A DNA stretch of 37,519 nt. It comes from Bacteroidales bacterium. GTDB taxonomy: Bacteria > Bacteroidota > Bacteroidia > Bacteroidales > JAFGUD01. The DNA lies in assembly GCA_016936595.1 (NCBI GenBank), contig JAFGXO010000047.1, forward strand, positions 1 to 37,519, in the 5' to 3' direction. The position numbers were made by a program, and so were the translations under genes. The notes under the pieces were generated by a model, which was not told the origin of the DNA, did no database searches, and worked only from the letters and a program-made list of their open reading frames with translations. Every line of letters starts with the position of its first letter. Positions within the stretch are counted from its first letter, which is position 1. Positions 16,923 to 27,100 of the stretch are shown in pieces.

Positions 16923-18254
16923 TTATTTAAGTAAATTTTTAAACCAAATTCCTGAATCTTTTATATGTCTGTTCAGATTGTTTTTATAATCAACATAAAC
17001 AAGGCCAAATCGAGGTCTAAATCCTTTATCCCATTCAAAATTATCAGTTAACGACCACACAAAATAACCATCTACTTTCATGCCTTCATTCTTTGCCCTA
17101 ATAACTTGGTTTAAGTGCGATTTAAAATATTCAATTCGTTCATTATCAGTTACTTTGCCGTCTTTTAAAATATCAGTAAAACATGAGCCGTTTTCTGTAA
17201 TAATTACTTTTTTTATGCTGGGGTAATCTGAAAATCTTTTCATTAATTGATAAAAACCTTCGGGATATACTTCTCCATTCATTTGGTTTGCAATTGCTCC
17301 TCTTTTTATTGGCGGAACTTCTTTTGCCCAAACATAAGGCATAAATGCTGATTTTTTTATTACTGTTCTAAAATAATATTGTAATCCTATAAAATCAAAG
17401 TCAAATTTCATTTTTTCAATATCTCCGGGCAGCATAACTTTTTTCATTGATTTTAAAAAAAATAATTTGCTTTCGGGGTATCCCATTCCGAGCGATGGTT
17501 CAATAAATAGGCGGTTTATTAAAGCGTCCATTCGTTCGGCTGCTTTTGTGTCTTTTGTTGTGTGTGCTTCAATGTAAGAAGTAAATTGTGTTGTTCCAAT
17601 ATTTGCGTTTGTTACGTTTTTGCGAACAATTCGTCCTCCTTTGGCTTGACATAAATTGGCATGATGAACGGCTTTTCTGAAATTGTTAATGCCTTTTTTG
17701 CCGGGAGCCATTTCTCCAAGCATATAACCCATAATTGTAAAGGTTAAAGGCTCATTTAAAATCATCCAGTTTTTAACTTTTGAGCCGTATTCTTTGCTAA
17801 CAAATTCGGTGTATTCCGAAAACCAGTCAACCATTTTTCTGTTTGTCCAACCTCCCTTATTTTCAAGTGTTTGTGGGTGATCCCAGTGATAAATTGTAAC
17901 CCAAGGTGTTAACCCTAATTCTAAGCATTTATCAATTACTTTATGGTAAAATTGTACGCCTTTGGGGTTGATTTCTCCTGTTCCATTGGGTAAAATTCTT
18001 GGCCATGATAATGAAAATCTAAAATGTTTAAAATTCATTGATTTTAAAAAGTTCAGGTCTTCTTCGTATCTGTGATAAAAATCGGTTGCTGTGTTTCCGT
18101 TTTCGTTTCGTTCTATTTTTCCTTTTTTTTGTGAAAAAGTATCCCAAGAAGAAGGACTTTTACCGTCAATATTCCATGCTCCTTCGGTTTGATATGATGC
18201 TTGTGCTGTTCCCCAAATAAAATTTTGGCCAAAATCTGTTTTATTGATAGTCAT
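16923..18254 (-). CDS. GH1 beta-glycosidase (beta-glucosidase/beta-galactosidase)
   Basis: The 443-residue protein is the normal length for glycoside hydrolase family 1. The retaining catalytic pair is visible: acid/base Glu168 in MILNEPLTF and nucleophile Glu354 in IITENGS. The sugar-binding blocks FIWGTAQASYQTEGAWN, WDHPQTLENKGGW and VWSLTDNFEWDKGF are also intact. There is no signal peptide, so it acts in the cytoplasm on imported disaccharides. It is the last gene of the galactoside run and overlaps galT by 14 bases. The context argues that a beta-galactoside is among its substrates, but GH1 specificity cannot be settled from sequence. Confidence 0.93.
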   Translation of the reverse strand: MTINKTDFGQNFIWGTAQASYQTEGAWNIDGKSPSSWDTFSQKKGKIERNENGNTATDFYHRYEEDLNFLKSMNFKHFRFSLSWPRILPNGTGEINPKGVQFYHKVIDKCLELGLTPWVTIYHWDHPQTLENKGGWTNRKMVDWFSEYTEFVSKEYGSKVKNWMILNEPLTFTIMGYMLGEMAPGKKGINNFRKAVHHANLCQAKGGRIVRKNVTNANIGTTQFTSYIEAHTTKDTKAAERMDALINRLFIEPSLGMGYPESKLFFLKSMKKVMLPGDIEKMKFDFDFIGLQYYFRTVIKKSAFMPYVWAKEVPPIKRGAIANQMNGEVYPEGFYQLMKRFSDYPSIKKVIITENGSCFTDILKDGKVTDNERIEYFKSHLNQVIRAKNEGMKVDGYFVWSLTDNFEWDKGFRPRFGLVYVDYKNNLNRHIKDSGIWFKNLLK

Positions 18255-19767
18255 AGTTTTTTATTAAATTGGTTGTAAATTTATGAAATTCATTTTTTGA
18301 ATGTTCATCTTTTTTAAATACTGCTGCATCTTCTAAAACTTGTTTAAATTTTATGCCAACTTCGTATTTTAACAAGTCTTTAGTTTTGTGTAATTCAATG
18401 TTAGAATATTTTTGTCTTAAAAAAGAAATCCATTTTGCATGTTTTTCTATTTCAGGATTTTTTGAACAAATTTCTTGTATAGTATTTTTTGATTGAATAT
18501 TTTCTTCAATAATTTTTAATTCGGTTAGTAAACGTCCCGGTAAAATGGCGAGTCCCATAACTTCAATTAAACCAATATTTTCTTTTTTTATATGATGAAG
18601 ATTTTGGTGCGGGTGAAAAATTCCATCGGGATATTGTTTTGTGGTTTTGTTATTTCTGAGCACTAAATCGAGTTCAAATTTGTTGTTTCTGAAACGGGCT
18701 ATTGGAGTGATTGTATTGTGTTGAATATCATAAGTATAAGCTTGAATATTTAATTCTTTGTTTGAATAATTTTTCCACTCCGAAAAAACAAAATTTGAAA
18801 AATTAATGAGTTTGTTTTTATCCGCTGATTTTATTCTGAGTACCGACATGTGCCAGTTAACAATTTCTATTTCAATATCTTGTATGAAAAAATTGCATAT
18901 AGATTTAGCTCCAGCCATTGGAAAATTGTGCTTTCCGCCTTGAAAATGATCGTGTGATAAAATTGAGCCTCCTACAATTGGCAAATCGGCATTTGAACCG
19001 ATAAAATAATGGGGGAATTGTTCAACAAACTCTAAAAGCCGTTCAAAAGTTTGTTTTTCAATTTTCATTGGTCTGTGTTCAGCCGACAAAACAATGCAAT
19101 GTTCGTTAAAATAAACGTAAGGCGAATATTGTAAATACCATTTTTCATTGCTTAAAAAAAGAGGTATTATCCGATGATTTTGGCGAGCCGGAAGTTGTGC
19201 ATCTCCCTGATAACCTTCATTTTCGGCACATAAAATACATTTTGGATAACCAGTGGATTTAAAGTTTTTTGCTGCTGCAATTTCTTGTGGGCTTTTTTCG
19301 GGCTTTGATAAATTTATAGTTATTTCTAAATTACCGATATTGGTTAAAGTATTCCATGAAATATTTTTGCTAATTCGTTCATTTTTAATGTAATGTGAGT
19401 TAATTGAAAATTTGTAATACCAGTCTGTTGCAGCTAAAATATTGATTGTTTTTGTTAGATAATTAAATTTATTTATTACCTCGTTGGGGCGACTGATAAT
19501 TCCTCCCATAATTTTTGCATCAAATTCATCAATATTATTTATTGAAGCATCTTTAATTATTTTATTTTCTAAAGCATAGTCTATAATTGGAGTGAGTATT
19601 TCTTGTATTGTTTCAGAATCAGTAATTTCTATTTTTTTATCGTAAATTGTTTCAGTTTTTAATAATGACATCAAAAAATTTCTTGCAAAGAAATAGTCAT
19701 TTTGATCAAGGAGTTCTTTTTTTATTGCAAATAGTAAAAGTTTTTCTAAATAATAATTTATTCCCAT
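18241..19767 (-). CDS. galT: UDP-glucose--hexose-1-phosphate uridylyltransferase, class II
   Basis: The 508-residue enzyme belongs to the class II (Firmicutes-type) GalT family, which is longer than the class I enzymes of about 350 residues. The nucleophile region is SHDHFQGGKH with His272 and His274, replacing the class I HPH(G)Q motif. Other class II blocks include YPKCILCAENEGYQGD and HPHQNLHHIKKENIGLIEVM followed by GLAILPGRL. It exchanges galactose-1-phosphate for the glucose-1-phosphate of UDP-glucose, the second Leloir step. It overlaps galK upstream by 10 bases and the GH1 gene downstream by 14 bases, so translation is likely coupled. No galE is in the window, so UDP-galactose must be converted back by an enzyme encoded elsewhere. 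Confidence 0.94.
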   Translation of the reverse strand: MGINYYLEKLLLFAIKKELLDQNDYFFARNFLMSLLKTETIYDKKIEITDSETIQEILTPIIDYALENKIIKDASINNIDEFDAKIMGGIISRPNEVINKFNYLTKTINILAATDWYYKFSINSHYIKNERISKNISWNTLTNIGNLEITINLSKPEKSPQEIAAAKNFKSTGYPKCILCAENEGYQGDAQLPARQNHRIIPLFLSNEKWYLQYSPYVYFNEHCIVLSAEHRPMKIEKQTFERLLEFVEQFPHYFIGSNADLPIVGGSILSHDHFQGGKHNFPMAGAKSICNFFIQDIEIEIVNWHMSVLRIKSADKNKLINFSNFVFSEWKNYSNKELNIQAYTYDIQHNTITPIARFRNNKFELDLVLRNNKTTKQYPDGIFHPHQNLHHIKKENIGLIEVMGLAILPGRLLTELKIIEENIQSKNTIQEICSKNPEIEKHAKWISFLRQKYSNIELHKTKDLLKYEVGIKFKQVLEDAAVFKKDEHSKNEFHKFTTNLIKNYDYQ

Positions 19768-20918
19768 TTCCCTGCTCCGTTACTTGAGTTAACAAAATAA
19801 AATTTCGGTTTTAAGTTTGTTGCATCAAAATATTTAGTTTCAACTTTAGTTTTAAAATTTTGAGCAAAATTTTTGTCAACTAAAGAAATAGTACAGCCTC
19901 CAAAACCTGCACCGGTCATTCGCGAGCCAATAACACCTTTTTGTTTTAGTGAAATTTCTTGAAGTATATCCAATTCAGATCCGGTAACTTCGTAATTGTT
20001 TTTTAGAGAATTGTGAGATAAATTCATTAATTCGCCAACTTGTTGTAAGTTGCTGTTTTTTAATTCATTAGATAGATTTATTGTGCGTTCATTTTCTGAA
20101 ATAACATGAGTTGCTCTTTTAAGAAGTGTATCATTTTTTATCAAATTTTTATTCGAATGAAGTGAAGCTGAATTTAGTTCGCATAAATTGTTAATAATTA
20201 ATTCCTTTTTTAATTGTTTTAGTGCAATTTTACATTCATTTTGACGAGTGTTAAATTTAGAGTTTAAAAGTTCTCGTTTTTTCATCGAGTTAACAATAAT
20301 AAACTGGTAATTATAAGTGTTAAGAGGGATATGTTCGTATTGTAAATTTTGAGTATTTAGTAAAACGGCGTTATCTTTTTTGCACATTCCTATTGCAAAT
20401 TGATCCATTATTCCGCAATTTAAGCCCATGTATTCATTTTCTGCCTGTAAAGAATATTTTACTAAATCAATTTGTGAGATGTTGAAGTTGAATAGTTCGT
20501 TCAGCATAACTGCCGTTGCAAGTTCAATAGATGCCGACGAAGACAATCCGGCTCCAGTTGGTAAATCGCCATAAAAAAGCACATCAAAACCGGTAGTTAT
20601 TTTATAACCTGCCTCCGAAATGATTTTTGCTACAGCCTTTGGATAATTAGCCCACTGATGATTTTTGTTGTAGTTTAATTCATTTGTTGTAATAGAAATT
20701 GATTTGCTAAAATTAGCTGAAATAAAATTAATATTATTGTCGTTTCGGAGCATCGCAATTGCGTAGGTGCCTAAATTAATGGCAAAAGGCATAACGTATC
20801 CTCCGTTATAGTCGGTGTGTTCGCCAATAATATTTACTCTTCCGGGAGCAAAAAATATTTTTGGGACATTATTTGTATTAAAAGTATTTTGAAATTTATT
20901 TATAAAAAAATCTTTCAT
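19758..20918 (-). CDS. galK: Galactokinase
   Basis: The 386-residue GHMP-family kinase phosphorylates galactose at C1. It carries the galactokinase signature PGRVNIIGEHTDYNGGYVMP (25-44, with Arg27), the ATP-binding motif PTGAGLSSSASIELA (120-134) and the catalytic-base motif NCGIMDQFAIG with Asp172. The C-terminal GHMP motif SRMTGAGFGGCTI is also present. It begins a sub-run of three overlapping genes (galK, galT, GH1). The 91-base gap between the transporter stop and this start is the only sizeable gap in the galactoside run. It could hold an internal promoter or processing site, but I see no clean TAnnTTTG match there. Confidence 0.96.
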   Translation of the reverse strand: MKDFFINKFQNTFNTNNVPKIFFAPGRVNIIGEHTDYNGGYVMPFAINLGTYAIAMLRNDNNINFISANFSKSISITTNELNYNKNHQWANYPKAVAKIISEAGYKITTGFDVLFYGDLPTGAGLSSSASIELATAVMLNELFNFNISQIDLVKYSLQAENEYMGLNCGIMDQFAIGMCKKDNAVLLNTQNLQYEHIPLNTYNYQFIIVNSMKKRELLNSKFNTRQNECKIALKQLKKELIINNLCELNSASLHSNKNLIKNDTLLKRATHVISENERTINLSNELKNSNLQQVGELMNLSHNSLKNNYEVTGSELDILQEISLKQKGVIGSRMTGAGFGGCTISLVDKNFAQNFKTKVETKYFDATNLKPKFYFVNSSNGAGKWE

Positions 20919-21009
20919 CTGTTTGAAGTTTTTTTAACAATTTCTTTGCCTGAATTGTTTGAAAAAAAAAACGGCAAATTTTAATAATATCATATTTGTT
21001 AAAGTTTTA

Positions 21010-22407
21010 TTATTCTTTGATTTCTGTTATTTCATCAGTTTCTTTTTGTTTATTTTTCATAGAATTAAGAATAAATTTTTCGCGATATAAAGCAAAAAAA
21101 GCAAGTCCAACGAGACAAAAAATTCCGGCTGCGGGTCCTGTTAATCTAATACCTAAATCGTTGCCAATGTCTTTGCCTAAAAGAAGCAGCGAACTAAAAA
21201 GCAGCATTGCTAACATTTGTCCAATTTTGCTCATAAAAGTACGTGCACCAAAAAACATGGCTTCGCGTTTACTTCCAGTTATAATTGCGTCACTTTCAGC
21301 AACATCTGCAATAATTGCGTTTGGTAAAATACCGAAAATTGCTAATGGTAAAGCCGCTAAAACAACCAGAATAATGGCTTGGATATTTGTGTTGAAGGGC
21401 ATAAAATTTTTTCCTAAGAAAAAAATGTAAAAGTACATTATAGAAAATATAGAAAACGCAATTAACATTAGTTTTTTTTTGCCTAATTTTTTGCCCAAAA
21501 TATTTACAAAAGGATAAAACAAGAAAGAAATTGCAAATACCATTATGTTATAAAATGATACTTTTTCTTCGGGTAGTTCTAATAAAACAGTAACATAGTA
21601 AATTAATCCGGTTTGTAACACCGTAAGAGCCAACCAGTAAGCAAGGTCAGACACAACAAAAACTTTAAAGTCGTAATTAGCAAAAGTTTTTTTCATTGAA
21701 TCAATAACATTTTCTTTTGAAGGTTTTCCTGATGAGAATTTTTTTTCGTTTATTGTAAAAACCGGAACAAACATTAAAATAAGAGCTAAGGCAGCCATCC
21801 CGAGCACAACATATCTAACAGCCATTACTTTAACTATTCCGGCACTAACCAAAATGTTCCATAAAGCCGGAGCTCCAAAAGCTATTCCTGTTCCGATAAA
21901 AAAAGTAACTGAAATTGCCGTTGAAATGTTTAATCTGGCTTCGGGAGTGTGTCCTAATTCTGAAATTAGAGCAAAATAAGGAGTAACATAAACGGTGTAA
22001 AATATATAAAAACCTGCTAATGATAAAGTTAGTGCAATAATGTTAATGATGTGATTACCGGAAAACGGAGCCCAAAAAACCAGAATAGTAAATAATGCAA
22101 GGGGTATTGCACCTGCTTTCATAAACGAAATTCTGCGTCCAATTTTTGAATTTGAACGGTCGCTTAAAGTAGCAACAAGTGGGTCAGTAACAGCGTCAAG
22201 TAATCTGCCACCCATGGTTATTAAACCAATTATTGTTAAAAAGCCTAAAATTTGTCCTTGAGGCAAAAGTTCGGGTAAATTAGCATTTGCCGGGGGTAGG
22301 TAAAACCATATTAAATACGTGTTTATCAGTCCCATAAGGATAGACCAACCTAATTGGCCTATAGAATACAGTACAATGTGTTTAAATCTGAATTTTTCTG
22401 ATGCCAT
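21010..22407 (-). CDS. MelB/GPH-family sugar:cation symporter (MFS)
   Basis: The 465-residue polytopic protein has about twelve membrane helices. Residues 67-92 carry the family block GGRLLDAVTDPLVATLSDRS followed by NSKIGRR. It includes the Asp pair of helix II (Asp71 and Asp75 in DAVTDP) that forms the cation site in MelB, plus the cytoplasmic SDR..S.IGRR loop. This points to the glycoside-pentoside-hexuronide:cation symporter family, which imports melibiose, lactose and similar sugars with Na+ or H+. It starts 12 bases after the alpha-galactosidase stop. The neighbours make an alpha- or beta-galactoside the likely cargo, across the inner membrane. Confidence 0.9.
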   Translation of the reverse strand: MASEKFRFKHIVLYSIGQLGWSILMGLINTYLIWFYLPPANANLPELLPQGQILGFLTIIGLITMGGRLLDAVTDPLVATLSDRSNSKIGRRISFMKAGAIPLALFTILVFWAPFSGNHIINIIALTLSLAGFYIFYTVYVTPYFALISELGHTPEARLNISTAISVTFFIGTGIAFGAPALWNILVSAGIVKVMAVRYVVLGMAALALILMFVPVFTINEKKFSSGKPSKENVIDSMKKTFANYDFKVFVVSDLAYWLALTVLQTGLIYYVTVLLELPEEKVSFYNIMVFAISFLFYPFVNILGKKLGKKKLMLIAFSIFSIMYFYIFFLGKNFMPFNTNIQAIILVVLAALPLAIFGILPNAIIADVAESDAIITGSKREAMFFGARTFMSKIGQMLAMLLFSSLLLLGKDIGNDLGIRLTGPAAGIFCLVGLAFFALYREKFILNSMKNKQKETDEITEIKE

Positions 22408-22419
22408 TATTAACTCGTT

Positions 22420-24165
22420 TTAGTAATGTCGGTTATTTGTAAAGATTTTTGTTTCAAAAGAATTTATTGTTTTTTTATTGATAGTTGATTTTTCGAGGGT
22501 AAAAATATCAATAATATATGAATTTTCAATATCAATTTTTCGTATTTTATTTGAAAGATTAGAAATTCCTGAATATTCTTCATTATTTATCGAAAAACGA
22601 TAATAAAAAAGTTGGTTATCTTCTTTGTAATCAAGTATTTGAGCTTGTGAAAAAAAAGACAGATTTTTTAGTAATTTAATCTGCCAATCGGTATATTTTG
22701 AAAAATTATCGGAGGTAAAAATTAAACTTCCAAAAATAGCATTTATCAAAAAAACTGTAATTTTTTGATCTTTATTCATTTTAATGTTTTCATCACGAAG
22801 CAAAAATACATCAGGGTCGTTTAGAAAAGCTTTGCCATCTAAAAATTTACGATAAATAGTGTTTTTTAAAGTTCTATATGTAGAAACTCTTTCTCTATGA
22901 AGCCATTTATCGTAAAATTTACCATTCCAATCTAAACTTATGTCAGTACCAATTCTACAATAATCAACTTTGTTAAAAGCCTGATATAGAGGTACTCCAC
23001 AGCCAAGTATTTTTTTGTTTCCGGTAATTTTGCGTAAAAATTCCATTGCTTCGTGCATTACACAAGCTCTTGATTTTCCGTGTTGTGGTATGATTGAAAC
23101 AGCGTACAAAAAATCAAGTTTAACTAAGTCGAAATCCCATTTATTTAAAATTGTGTCGAAAACATTTTTTATATATTCTCTGAAATTTTGGTTGTAAAAA
23201 TCTAAAGCATAAAATCCTCCCCAATTTATTCCACCCCAAACAGGTTTATTGTTTTTATCTTTTAAAATCCATTCGGGATTATTTTTTGCAAGTTTGGAGT
23301 TTTTTTGAGCAGCAAATGGAGCTAACCACAAGCCGGCTTGATAGTTATTTTGGTGTATTTTGTTAACAATTTCAGTTAATCCATTAGGGAATTTATATTT
23401 GTTGATACTTAGCCAATCGCCAACTTTTGATTGATACCCGTCATCTATTTGAAAAATGCTGTTGGGAGGGAAATGATTTTTGAAGTAATTTAAATTATTG
23501 AGTATTATTTCCTGATTTATATTTTGATAATAGTTATACCAACTTGTCCAGCCTGTTTTTGATAATTTTTTATTATTAGTTGGGCTTTTTATGAAATCAG
23601 TAAAAGTTAGGTTTTTTATTTCAAAGTTTAATAAAGTTTCTTTTTTGTTGATTTCAACATCTTCAATATCAACAAAAATTTTAATTTGCTGCTTTTTTAT
23701 AAAAAATTGAAAAATTGTATGAGCAAAATTTTCATTATAAGACTTAAAGAGGGTTATTTTATCATTATGCTTGATGTAAGCAGTTGCAAAACCGTAAAAT
23801 TCTCCTGATTTGGGTTTAAAATTAACAAAGTTATAGTCGCCATATTGTTTGAATTTAAAAATAGGGTTTAGAAATTTGGCAAAAGCCGAAAGTTTATCTG
23901 TATGTTGATTGGTGTTATGTTCGTAACTATCTGTCCATGATTGATATCCGTTTGTGAAAATTCTGCAATTTTTGGGGAATTGATATTCAGTAACAACCGA
24001 AAGTTTTTTTAATACAATTGTTTTTTTTGGGATAATATTTAAGTAATATACCTTGTTTAATTGAGCAAAAATAATTTCAAATGAATCGTTTTTAAAATTG
24101 TTATTAAAATCGATTTTTTTAGTAATCTTGTTTAGAGAATATTCTAATTCAAAATTTAATAACAT
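22420..24165 (-). CDS. GH36 alpha-galactosidase, cytoplasmic
   Basis: The 581-residue protein has an N-terminal beta-sandwich (~1-195) and a (beta/alpha)8 barrel (~200-500), close in size to the short GH36 enzymes such as that of Thermotoga. Key blocks are FTNGYQSWTDS (70-80), KTGWTSWYNYY (203-213), QIDDGYQSKVGDW (239-251), VKLDFLYA with nucleophile Asp351, and RIGTDISLDW with acid/base Asp408. No signal peptide is present, so it works on imported alpha-galactosides such as melibiose or raffinose-type sugars. It begins 4 bases after the stop of the SpoIIE-type sensor gene, so these two genes are almost certainly on one transcript. Alpha-galactosidase is the best call; related GH36 activities are possible. 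Confidence 0.92.
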   Translation of the reverse strand: MLLNFELEYSLNKITKKIDFNNNFKNDSFEIIFAQLNKVYYLNIIPKKTIVLKKLSVVTEYQFPKNCRIFTNGYQSWTDSYEHNTNQHTDKLSAFAKFLNPIFKFKQYGDYNFVNFKPKSGEFYGFATAYIKHNDKITLFKSYNENFAHTIFQFFIKKQQIKIFVDIEDVEINKKETLLNFEIKNLTFTDFIKSPTNNKKLSKTGWTSWYNYYQNINQEIILNNLNYFKNHFPPNSIFQIDDGYQSKVGDWLSINKYKFPNGLTEIVNKIHQNNYQAGLWLAPFAAQKNSKLAKNNPEWILKDKNNKPVWGGINWGGFYALDFYNQNFREYIKNVFDTILNKWDFDLVKLDFLYAVSIIPQHGKSRACVMHEAMEFLRKITGNKKILGCGVPLYQAFNKVDYCRIGTDISLDWNGKFYDKWLHRERVSTYRTLKNTIYRKFLDGKAFLNDPDVFLLRDENIKMNKDQKITVFLINAIFGSLIFTSDNFSKYTDWQIKLLKNLSFFSQAQILDYKEDNQLFYYRFSINNEEYSGISNLSNKIRKIDIENSYIIDIFTLEKSTINKKTINSFETKIFTNNRHY

Positions 24166-24169
24166 ATTT

Positions 24170-27100
24170 TTATCTGATTTTTAGTCCGATAAATGAAATA
24201 TCGTCTCTTTGAGTAGTTCCTTTTTGCCATTTGTCTAATTCATTTTCTAAAGTGTTTTTAAGCTCATCAAAGTTGTTGTTTGCATTGCTAAAGTCTTGCA
24301 AAATTTTGGTTAATTTAGTTGTCTTAAATTTATCTCTATTTACATTATTTTGGTCGGTATATCCATCAGAAAATAAAAATATTTGATCGTTTTTATTAAG
24401 AGTTAATTCAAAATCTATAAAGTCAATTTTATTAAAGTACAAGCGATAACCACCAATAGATCTTGAAGTTCCTTTTTCTCGAAATAATTTTCCGTTTTTA
24501 GTATAAACTATCGGGCGTTTAGCAGTAGAAAATGTAATGTTTGTTTCTTTTGCTGTTTTTTTGTCAAACCTGCATAAAACAACGTCCATTCCATCTTGGT
24601 TAGTGTTGTCTTTTTGATGTAATGTTTTAATTATTTCTTTGTCTAATTCGGTTAAAATTTGTGCAGGGCTGTAAATTTTCTTTTCTTTAACTAAATTAGT
24701 AAGTATTCTGCTGCCAATAAGCGACATAAATGCTCCCGGAACGCCGTGTCCTGTGCAGTCAACAACTCCTGTAAAAATAAACTCCGAAGTTTCGATAAAC
24801 CAATAAAAATCTCCGGAAACAACGTCTTTGGGTCTATATATGATAAAATTATCAAAATATTTGTCAAAATCTGCTTTAGGTGGCAGAAATGAATTTTGAA
24901 TCGTTTGTGCATATCGAATACTCGATTCAATTAATTCGTTTTTACTAACTATTTGATTTTCAAACTCTTTAAGTTTTGAGATGTCCGATTCTACAGCAGC
25001 AACCATTCTTAGTTCTCCGCCAAATTCTACTATAGGAGTAAAAGTAGTTTGTAACCATATTTTTTTGCCGTTTTTTGATAGGATAGGGGAGTTATATCTA
25101 AATGGTTTTTTGCTGGTAAACACAAGTTGTTTTATTTTTTGTTCAAGTTCATTATCAGAAAGGTAATTGAAAATATTTTTATGTAAGTCAATAAATTCGA
25201 GGTATGAATATCCGTAAATTCGTTCAAAAGCATTGTTTGCCCAAACAAAATTACCGTTTTTGTCCATAATAAATACTGAATTTTCTGTTTCGCTGGCAAC
25301 AATCGAAAGTTTTTCAAGTTCTTTGTTTATAACTTCAAGTTCATCTCTTTGTGCTAAAATTTCTTCTTGCTGTTGCATTAATTCTTCATTTTTTGTCAAA
25401 ATTTCTTCTTTTTGTTGATTTATTTCGGCTGTTCGTTTGTTTACCAATCTTTCAAGACGAAGGTTTTGACGTTTTAGTCTTCGGTTAAATATTTTTACCG
25501 AAAAATACAATATTAACAAGAATAAAATAATATAACCTATGTAGGCAAATGTTGTTCTGTGCCAAGGAGGACGAATTTTAAATTTATACTCGGCAACATA
25601 ACTTTCTATTTCGTAAGCATTAATAGCTTTTACCATAAATATGTAGTTGCCTTCTCTTAAATTTGTGTATTTATTTTTGTATTCATTAGACCAATCAGAC
25701 CAATCCGTATCAAACCCTTTTAGCATGTATGAATATTTAACTTTTTGATCTGCAATAAAATATGGTGAAGCATATTCAAATTCAATATTGTTGTCAATAT
25801 ATTTTAATGTTGGAGTAAAAAAATCATTTTGAACAGCAGTAATTTTGCCGGAGGCATCAGAATAATTTCCGTAAAAAATAGTTGAATCTTTATTTATTGT
25901 TACTTTTCTGATATAAACAGGAAATTTGTTTAAAAGTTCATCTTTTTGAGGAGAGTTTTTGAAAAAATAAAGCCCATCAAAACCGGTAATATAAACGTTT
26001 AGAGAAGAGTCAATAAAAATATTGCTTTTGCTTTTATTTGTTAAAATTTTGTATTTAATTGTGTCGTGATTAATATAATCCGAATTGGATTTTTTAAATT
26101 GTAAAACTTCTTCATTATTAATGATAAAAAAGTTGTTGTAAATACTAAAAGGGCTTGCAAATTGAGAGTTTTCGTCGTTTTTTATGTTTAAACGAGTAGA
26201 TAAAATTACGCTATCGGAAGTAGCATCGAACTCAAAAAGACCTTTTGTAGATGAAAATAAAAGAATATCATCAATATCATGCACCTTAAGTTGTAAATTA
26301 TTGTAAAATCCTTTTAAAGTATCGTATTTAGAGAGTGAGTTTTGCTCAAAAATTTTATTTGAATCAGGCTTAACTTTTACTCTGTATATTCCTTTAAAAA
26401 AAGTAGAAATCCAAACAAAATTATCTTTTTCTATAACTTTAATTGATAAGCCGTCAAATTTTATAGTGTCAACGGGGATAAGTTCGTTATTTTCAAATTT
26501 ATAAGCGATTATAGCATTTAAAGTAGTTGCATAAATTATTAGAGGGTTAATTTTTGATTGAAATGCATAGTAGTTGTAAGTTATTTCTTTTAAGAATCGT
26601 AAGTTTTGTCCATCAGTAGTATATAATCCTTTTGAGGTTGCTATTAAAAGTTGTTCTTTATTTTCAGAAGTTGCATTAATTTTTGCAAAATTCCAAACGT
26701 TATATGTTAATCCGTCAAATTTTGATAATTTTCCGCTGTCTAATGAAATTTTGTAAACACCGGTCATTCCGGCAACAAATAGTTTGTTTTTGTAGATGTA
26801 AACAGAGTTTAGAGCATCGTCTAATCCTGTGTTTTGGTGCCAAAATCTTATAGGTGAAGCAAAATCAACTTTAGAAATACCTTTGTCCATACCTAACCAA
26901 AGATTATTGTTTTTAGACAAAAAAGTTATCCAAACATGATTGTATTTTAATCCATCGTCTTTATTTATTCTTTCAATTAGTTTTCCTTGCTTGTTAATTA
27001 TAAATACTCCTTTAGTTAGTGTAGTTATTGCAAAGGCAGTATCGCCAATTGAGCAGCCCATATACAAGTGACTGTTTTTAAATTCATTATCAACGTTGGT

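Noticed and set aside
20919-21009. Possible internal promoter before galK
   Set aside because: The nearest match on the minus strand has three rather than two bases between TA and TTTG and no spaced -33 element, so it fails the pattern seen at the better sites.
20996-21430. Plus-strand 144-codon frame opposite the symporter gene
   Set aside because: It lies antisense to a well-supported transporter gene, has no recognisable domain, and its sequence reads like a mirror of membrane-helix codons.
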